Shown: in pieces, positions 7,900-12,404 of the stretch | How the letters are laid out: every line of letters starts with the position of its first letter | Numbering within the stretch: the first letter of the stretch is position 1 | Notes under the pieces: generated by a model | What the model was told of the DNA's origin: nothing | Seen by the model: the letters and a program-made list of their open reading frames with translations, nothing else | The model's database searches: none | Program-made: the position numbers and the translations under genes | Source of the DNA: Hymenopellis radicata | Taxonomy: Eukaryota > Basidiomycota > Agaricomycetes > Agaricales > Physalacriaceae | Assembly (NCBI GenBank): GCA_015501595.1 | Contig: JADNRX010001225.1 | Span: 1-12,404, forward strand | DNA length: 12,404 bases | Direction of reading: 5' to 3'

Positions 7900-9024
7900 G
7901 CCGGAGAACTGGACGACTATGTCGAACAAGTCGTTCAGATCATTGCCGCTCGAGAGGAGCACCACGACGGATCGGCTCCTCCCGATCCAGACCTCGCAGC
8001 GCAGCAAGCTGAGCAACAAGCTGCGCTTAAGCGCGCTGTTGAGGAGGCTGCATGGGCCGCGCTTGGTGCGCGTCTCGATGCAGCTGCTGGAAAGCGTGCA
8101 CCCGAGCCTGGTCCCGTCGCTGGACCGACCTCGGCTGCGCTGCTCTCCAAATTACTTGGAGCGGAGCCTACTCCGTCAGGCATCTCTGCCTCAGTCCTCT
8201 CCTCCGCTCCGCATCTCGCGCAGTTGGCCTCACCAACCAACCTCTCTCCACAGCTCCAAGAGACTCAGCGTCTCCGTCGGCTCTTTACCAATGATAAGGA
8301 TGTCGACGCTATCATCAATGTGTGTCAGACACAGTCACTCCACGACCCGTTTGCACGCTCTCTCTGGCGCTCAATCGTGCTGGACCAGTACGTGGATTTT
8401 GAGAAACTCTATGCCTCGATCCACTCTGGCATGATTCAGCAAGAGGACATGAAGGACTTTGCTGGGGGCTTTGTGCTCATCCGCAAGGACCACGTCTCTG
8501 CGCGCCGAGCTCTCACTCAAGAGTCCGAGTGGACACGCGTCTTTGATGCGTATGCCACCGGTGTTGGGCTTATCTACCCTCACCGCAAGGACAAACTCCA
8601 GGGCTATCGCGTACTCATTGTGGAACTATTCCGCACCACGCCCTCGAATCCAGCGTTCCCTATTCGCTGTGATAAGGAGACTCGCACTCGCTATGCTAAC
8701 TCTCCTTTCAATCTCAATGACCGCAATGCGCTCCAGTTACCGCTTCTTACAGAGATGTTACGCACCTCTGAGGCGGCTAATCCACGCAAGTGGTCTTCTG
8801 ATTCTAGCAGCTCGCAGCCTGCGACACGTCGTCGCGTCATCTGCCAGAATTGGAATCTGGGCAAATGCCCATCTCCGTGCCCGGGTAGCCGTGTACACGG
8901 TACTTGCAGTGAGTGCGGAGGAAAGCACACCGCCAAAAGCCACCCAGCCTGCCTCGTCCTCCTCGAAGCCAAGCGAGCTGTCAGTCGTGCAGGACCGAGT
9001 TCAGGCAGCAATGTCGAAGCCTAA
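7885..9024 (+). CDS. gag: Gag-like nucleic-acid-binding protein of the DIRS-like element
   Basis: This 379-residue protein should package element RNA. I chose the ATG at 7885 (MVPIDAGELDDYVEQ) over the in-frame ATG at 7825, because residues from 7825 are encoded wholly by the terminal repeat. Residues about 35-70 are Ala/Glu/Gln-rich and likely helical or coiled coil. The middle (LHDPFARSLWRSIVLDQYVDFEKLYA) looks like a helical capsid domain. Near the C-terminus is a Cys/His cluster: C320-x7-C328-x3-C332-x5-H338, then C341-x2-C344-x3-H348, then C356. I read it as one CCCH-type plus one CCHC-type zinc site, of the kind seen at the end of Gag-like ORFs in fungal DIRS-like elements. The stop overlaps the RT start by 14 bases. 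The ORF is intact. Assignment by position and zinc motif is good; the capsid role is inferred. Confidence 0.82.
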   Translation: MVPIDAGELDDYVEQVVQIIAAREEHHDGSAPPDPDLAAQQAEQQAALKRAVEEAAWAALGARLDAAAGKRAPEPGPVAGPTSAALLSKLLGAEPTPSGISASVLSSAPHLAQLASPTNLSPQLQETQRLRRLFTNDKDVDAIINVCQTQSLHDPFARSLWRSIVLDQYVDFEKLYASIHSGMIQQEDMKDFAGGFVLIRKDHVSARRALTQESEWTRVFDAYATGVGLIYPHRKDKLQGYRVLIVELFRTTPSNPAFPIRCDKETRTRYANSPFNLNDRNALQLPLLTEMLRTSEAANPRKWSSDSSSSQPATRRRVICQNWNLGKCPSPCPGSRVHGTCSECGGKHTAKSHPACLVLLEAKRAVSRAGPSSGSNVEA

Positions 9025-10852
9025 ATCGTTGAAGCGTAAATCCGATGCTGTACCACCACCTCCACGCTTTAAGCGTGGCTATGTATTTACTACGAATGTA
9101 CCATCACAAGCAAAAGCTCCTCCGAGCATTTCTTCCACTTATACTGCTCCTCCACTTCCTTTACCTCCTGAACATATTCGCAACGATCCTACCATTCAGC
9201 AGTCTCTTGCTGCTGTTGCCAACTATATCGAGGTCAGCACACCAATCAATGTTGACCGCTTTGAGCGACTTCTGGCCAATCATCCCAATCAACCCTTTGT
9301 GAAGTCTATTACTCGTTCGCTTCGTGAAGGGTTTTGGCCATTGCATGACGGTGAGTGGGAAGCGCACCTCAAAGAGCAGATCAAAGACAATTACTCTACT
9401 GAGGAGCGCGATCTCACTGAGCTGCGCAAACACCGTGATCAAGAAGTCGCTGCGGGTCGCTGGTCACCTGCGCTTCCAGAGGGCTTTAAGCTCCTTCCTG
9501 GTATGCGCCTGTCACCCATGTTCGTGGTGTGGCAGAAAGGTAAACCACGTGTCGTCATGGACCATACTGGCAATGGTCTTAATGAGGGCATTGCGAGAGA
9601 GGATGCAAAAGTGAAGTACGACGACATGCACTCCTTTGGGCAGGTACTGCATGACGTCCTTCAAACTCACCCTCACGAGGAAATCCTGCTCTTCAAGAGT
9701 GACATCTCGAAGGCATTCCTCAATCTCCCTGTTCATCCCATCTGGCAACTGCAGCAGGTTGTCATCGTTGACGGTCGCCATTATATTGTGCGCCGTCTCA
9801 TCTTTGGAAGTCGTGCATCTCCATACTGCTGGTGCTCGTTCTCCGGTCTGGTTAACTGGATCGCTTGGGAACTTGACGTACTCGGCTTGCATGACTACAT
9901 GGACAACTACTATGGCTGGGACACCAGTCGCAATCTAGTACTCTTTCATGGACAGCGACGTCCACATCGTCAAGTCCAGCTTCTTCTCTTGTGGGACTCT
10001 CTTGGCATTCCCTATGAGGACAAGAAGCAAGAGCACGGTCGTCAGCTGAAGATTATTGGTTTCTGGCTTGATGCCATCTACGGCTCCATTTCCCTCACTC
10101 CAGACTCCATCACAGACATGATCACTAGAATCGAGTCGTTCTTGTCTGATCTCAAACCTCCTCTCAAGGAATGGCTATCCTTGGGTGGTTATCTCAACTG
10201 GGCTTTGAATGTGCTGCCTTGGGCACGGCCAGCACTTACAGAGCTCTACCGCAAGATCAGCGGTAAAACCCTGCAGTACAAAGGCATTCCATTGAACCTT
10301 GAGGTTAGATCTGACCTCACTTGGTTTGTCAATGCATTGCGACACTGTATCGGAGTGCGCTTCGTCAATGCGCAGGCTTGGGACGATACAGAGGCCGATA
10401 TGGTCTGTTGGACAGATGCTAGCAATCTGGGCCTTTCCTTTGTATATGCTGGAAATGGCTTTTGCTATCGACTCCGAACTACAACCGGAGTTGATACCTT
10501 CTTCAGAGAGCTGTTAGCTATCTTATGTGCTGTCCATCATGCCGCCTCTCGTCCCTATCCACCTCGTACGCTGTTGATTCATTCTGACAGCCTCGACTCC
10601 GTCTCAGTGTTCGATACTCTGGCTGCTTCTCAGTCGAGTCACAATGCTATCCTCCTTGCTATTGCAGACATTGTCATGCGTACAGGCATTGACGTACGTG
10701 TGAGGCACATCCGCGGAGTTGACAATGTGATGGCAGACATGTTGTCCCGCTTGCTGTTCTCTGACTTCCAGAAACAGTTTCCCTCCTACCGCATCCGCAT
10801 TATGGAGCCACCTCGAGAGCTCCTGCCGGTGCGATGGAGAGATTGCTTTTAG
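9011..10852 (+). CDS. pol: Reverse transcriptase / RNase H of the DIRS-like element
   Basis: A 613-residue enzyme that copies element RNA to DNA. The frame is open from 8459, but the part before 9011 overlaps Gag and looks like a shadow, so I start at ATG 9011 (MSKPKSLKRKSD). A basic, Pro-rich N-terminus is followed by RT fingers (LPGMRLSPMFVVWQKGKPRVVMDH cut here for length: KPRVVMDHTGNG), motif A FKSDISKAF (D231), motif B LIFGSRASPY and motif C DYMDNYYGW. Motif C has D298 but Asn299 where YxDD is expected, a GAC/AAC change that may cripple catalysis. RNase H residues are complete: D469 (CWTDAS), E501 (FRELLAI), D526 (HSDSL) and D576 (ADMLSR). A thumb-like GWLN-type segment (LGGYLNWALNVLPWARPAL) fits DIRS-type RTs of agaricomycetes. 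The end overlaps the recombinase start by 19 bases, suggesting reinitiation. Confidence 0.93.
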   Translation: MSKPKSLKRKSDAVPPPPRFKRGYVFTTNVPSQAKAPPSISSTYTAPPLPLPPEHIRNDPTIQQSLAAVANYIEVSTPINVDRFERLLANHPNQPFVKSITRSLREGFWPLHDGEWEAHLKEQIKDNYSTEERDLTELRKHRDQEVAAGRWSPALPEGFKLLPGMRLSPMFVVWQKGKPRVVMDHTGNGLNEGIAREDAKVKYDDMHSFGQVLHDVLQTHPHEEILLFKSDISKAFLNLPVHPIWQLQQVVIVDGRHYIVRRLIFGSRASPYCWCSFSGLVNWIAWELDVLGLHDYMDNYYGWDTSRNLVLFHGQRRPHRQVQLLLLWDSLGIPYEDKKQEHGRQLKIIGFWLDAIYGSISLTPDSITDMITRIESFLSDLKPPLKEWLSLGGYLNWALNVLPWARPALTELYRKISGKTLQYKGIPLNLEVRSDLTWFVNALRHCIGVRFVNAQAWDDTEADMVCWTDASNLGLSFVYAGNGFCYRLRTTTGVDTFFRELLAILCAVHHAASRPYPPRTLLIHSDSLDSVSVFDTLAASQSSHNAILLAIADIVMRTGIDVRVRHIRGVDNVMADMLSRLLFSDFQKQFPSYRIRIMEPPRELLPVRWRDCF

Positions 10853-11597
10853 AGGCATTGGGTGAGGGGAGACGCACTCGTCCCCCTCGCCCATCCATGG
10901 ACTTGCAGAAACTAGATGAACTTGTCTTATACTTGCAGGCTCATGCTATTGAGACTTCTACACGTCTTAATTACTCTACTGGTGCCAGAGATTACGCACA
11001 CTTCTGTAAAACACATAACCTGTCTTTGGAACCTACTCCGGAGACCTTATCTCGTTACATTGCGTACACATCACAATTCATTGCTTCTGCTCCAAAATAC
11101 TTGTCTGGCGCGAAACATTTCCTCAAAGAGTTCTATCCTCACTTTGCTGACGCTCGTGCATCTGCACTCGTCCAAGCTACTATCCGAGGTGCTAAGAAGG
11201 TGAGAGCGGATCCTATACATAGGAAACCTCCACTTCGCATCCATCACCTTCAACTCTTTGTCAATATCGCAAATCAGACTCAGAAGTACGATGATCTTCT
11301 TTTTGCCACCATCATGTCATGTGCCTTCTATGCTGTTCACCGGATGGGAGAACTGGTGCAGCCTAATCAGAAGAAGCTTCGTGATTGGAAGAAGATCATC
11401 AAGCGATCCAGTCTCAAATTTGAACCTGGATACGCTGGCTATCGCTTGCCTTATCATAAAAGCGATCCATTCTATCAGGGCACTGATATACTGTTTACTA
11501 CTCAGAAAGAGCTGATCCAATTGCTCTTCTGAAACGGTATGTCTTGCGCAGAGATAAGCTGCATGGTGCTCGAGCGGCACTCTTCATACGTGATCGA
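10834..11597 (+). pseudogene. yr: DIRS-type tyrosine recombinase, frameshifted and truncated
   Basis: The enzyme would integrate the circular DNA copy by cutting and rejoining via a tyrosine. The open part (10834-11532, 232 residues) has a SAM-like DNA-binding domain (STRLNYSTGARDYAHFC, LSRYIAYTSQF, YLSGAKHF) and the start of the catalytic fold: Arg170 in HRMGELV and Lys209 in YHKSDPF. A frame change just before the TGA at 11530 shifts reading to frame 3, where residues RYVLRRDKLHGARAALFIRD continue the family pattern to about 11594. There the inverted-repeat arm begins and frame 3 stops at 11619-11621. The H-x-x-R box and the nucleophile Tyr, normally about 80-100 residues further on, are absent. 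The product cannot recombine. The start at 10834 is chosen because it overlaps the RT stop; a later ATG at 10897 is possible. Confidence 0.88.
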
Positions 11598-12175
11598 TGT
11601 AAATGCGGATTCCAAGGGTAGGGAGCATTTTCAGAGGCCTCTGCATGCCCCACACCTCTCCATACCCTATACCTAACTCCCTGCTTCAGGGAGTCCACTC
11701 AGTTAGCTTAACCGAGTCAAACCGAGTCAAATCATCATTTGGTCAAAATCTGCATTGTTTGACTAAATGCTGACTCTCTGCTGCTATTACTGCAGCTACT
11801 CCATCCTCTGAGCTCTTCCTAGACTTGTCTAGCCTGTGTCTGGTGTTGTAGTAACAACAGAGGCCACTCACAGGGCGCCCTAGAAGGTTTAGGCAAAAGT
11901 TCCCACGCTCTGCCTTCTGCCTCTTACCATCACCTTCTCCCAGAGGCAAGCAGTTCGTGATCCCTTCAGTCCTCCTGCTCAGGACTGATGCCATACCCCT
12001 CTAGAGCACTGTCTGAAGCCGCCTAGCCAGCCCCAAAACCAGTCCAGACAGGCCCAAAGTGTCCAATTTGTGGGAAATTCGCACTTTTGCTCTCCCAGGC
12101 AAGCAGCACTTGCTCTACCCAGTCCTCTTGCTCAGGACTGATGCATTGGCACCCTAGAAGTCTATTGGAACATTT
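11594..12175 (+). repeat. Right arm of long inverted repeat (unit U, inner part)
   Basis: This is the inverted partner of 1-582. The inner end is within TCGA/TGTAAATGC at 11594-11606, exactly where recombinase coding similarity stops. Outward it leads without a break into the DIRS terminal repeat (12160-12375). Inside are duplicated hairpin modules: CAGTCCT...AGGACTG with 7-8 base loops at about 11967-11988 and 12119-12140, and short direct repeats of GACTCGGTTT type near 11714-11735 (complement). No ORF in it looks like a gene. Confidence 0.9.
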
Positions 12176-12375
12176 GCCACAGCCCCAGAGCCCTACAGCT
12201 CTTCCTGCTCCCTCTGCTTCCAGTATGTGCCAATGTCTCATATCCAGCTCTTCAGAGCTGATGCCTTTTGTGCCAGATACCCATTCCTTTTCAAGGACTC
12301 CTTATCAAGGACACTTCTGTGGGCTATCTGGTCACAGGTGCGCTCTCTGCACTGTCTCACTCCCCTCCAGCTAAT
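12160..12375 (-). repeat. Right inverted terminal repeat of the DIRS-like element
   Basis: Inverted copy of 7682-7899 with three differences. It begins overlapping the last bases of the inverted-repeat arm and ends at CCAGCTAAT (12367-12375). In this copy the three codons after the ATG equivalent lead to TAG, so it does not encode a Gag start. Confidence 0.88.
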
Positions 12376-12404
12376 TTATATTATCTAGTTATAGTAAGTC
12401 TCCT
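12376..12404. other. Edge of window, weak transition-rich continuation of the terminal repeat
   Basis: Aligned to the complement of 7653-7681, about 17 of the first 27 positions match. Nine of the ten mismatches are transitions, eight of them with C or G in the left copy and T or A here. The segment is AT-rich and has no gene. Confidence 0.4.

Larger units (their letters stand above)
7682..12375 (+). mobile_element. DIRS-like tyrosine-recombinase retroelement
   Basis: Inverted terminal repeats (7682-7899 and 12160-12375) enclose three overlapping ORFs on one strand: Gag-like, RT/RNase H and tyrosine recombinase. That gene set, the inverted termini and the lack of a DDE integrase define the DIRS group of YR retrotransposons. 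I see no methyltransferase domain, which DIRS elements often carry between RNase H and YR; the RNase H ORF ends soon after its last motif. Gag and RT/RNase H are uninterrupted, so the copy is far younger than the Gypsy remnant. The recombinase is frameshifted and truncated, so the copy is not autonomous. The exact outer ends are uncertain because weak homology continues past both. Confidence 0.85.

Noticed and set aside
7504..8019. Minus-strand ORFs of 171 and 117 residues over the left terminal repeat
   Set aside because: They are repeat sequence in an alternative frame; the mirrored copy at 12087-12374 gives the same peptide without any gene context.
8459..9010. N-terminal extension of the RT ORF (184 residues upstream of the ATG at 9011)
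   Set aside because: It overlaps the Gag frame entirely, is rich in Ser, Arg, Leu and Ala, and has no domain pattern; it looks like a shadow of Gag codon use.
10834..11597. Captain-type recombinase of a Starship element
   Set aside because: Gene order with RT/RNase H and inverted termini fits DIRS; the sequence pattern (HRMGELV, YHKSDPF) is the DIRS-like type, and no cargo genes are present.

Overview
The window looks like transposon-rich nuclear DNA of a basidiomycete fungus, most likely an agaricomycete. The basis is one degenerate Ty3/Gypsy chromovirus and one DIRS-like retroelement whose protein motifs resemble those of mushroom-forming fungi. I see no host gene, tRNA, rRNA or CRISPR array. 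All recognisable coding sequence is on the + strand.

Layout. (1) Positions 1-582 are the left arm of a long inverted repeat. The right arm is 11594-12175, about 98.6% identical (8 differences counted by eye). (2) From 583 to 7257 lies a 5'-truncated, heavily broken Gypsy chromovirus. It has a gag remnant, a protease tail, an RT (YIDD) to RNase H fragment, an integrase and a chromodomain, ending at 3888. After a 210-bp pyrimidine-rich spacer comes an extra long reading frame (4099-6957, about 950 codons, broken by three frame changes and one in-frame TGA). It sits between the chromodomain and a polypurine tract plus 3' LTR (6986-7257, TGTAAG...CTTACA). (3) Positions 7258-7681 hold no gene but contain a perfect 15-bp hairpin and several palindromes. 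(4) From 7682 to the right edge is a DIRS-like element. It has an inverted terminal repeat (7682-7899, matching 12160-12375 on the other strand), a Gag-like ORF with a Cys/His zinc-binding cluster, an RT/RNase H ORF and a tyrosine-recombinase ORF. The ORFs overlap by 14 and 19 bases. Gag and RT/RNase H are open, but the recombinase is frameshifted and lost its C-terminal catalytic half where the inverted-repeat arm begins.

How the parts fit. The Gypsy element would integrate by its DDE integrase, targeted by a chromodomain. The DIRS-like element would reverse-transcribe with RT/RNase H and integrate a circular intermediate with its tyrosine recombinase. Both copies look non-autonomous now. 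The two points most worth following are the uncharacterised 950-codon ORF carried in the env position of the Gypsy element, and the repeat unit whose inner end starts TGTAAATGC. That unit abuts a broken gag on one side and a broken recombinase on the other. Family assignments come from motif recognition by eye; no database search was possible.
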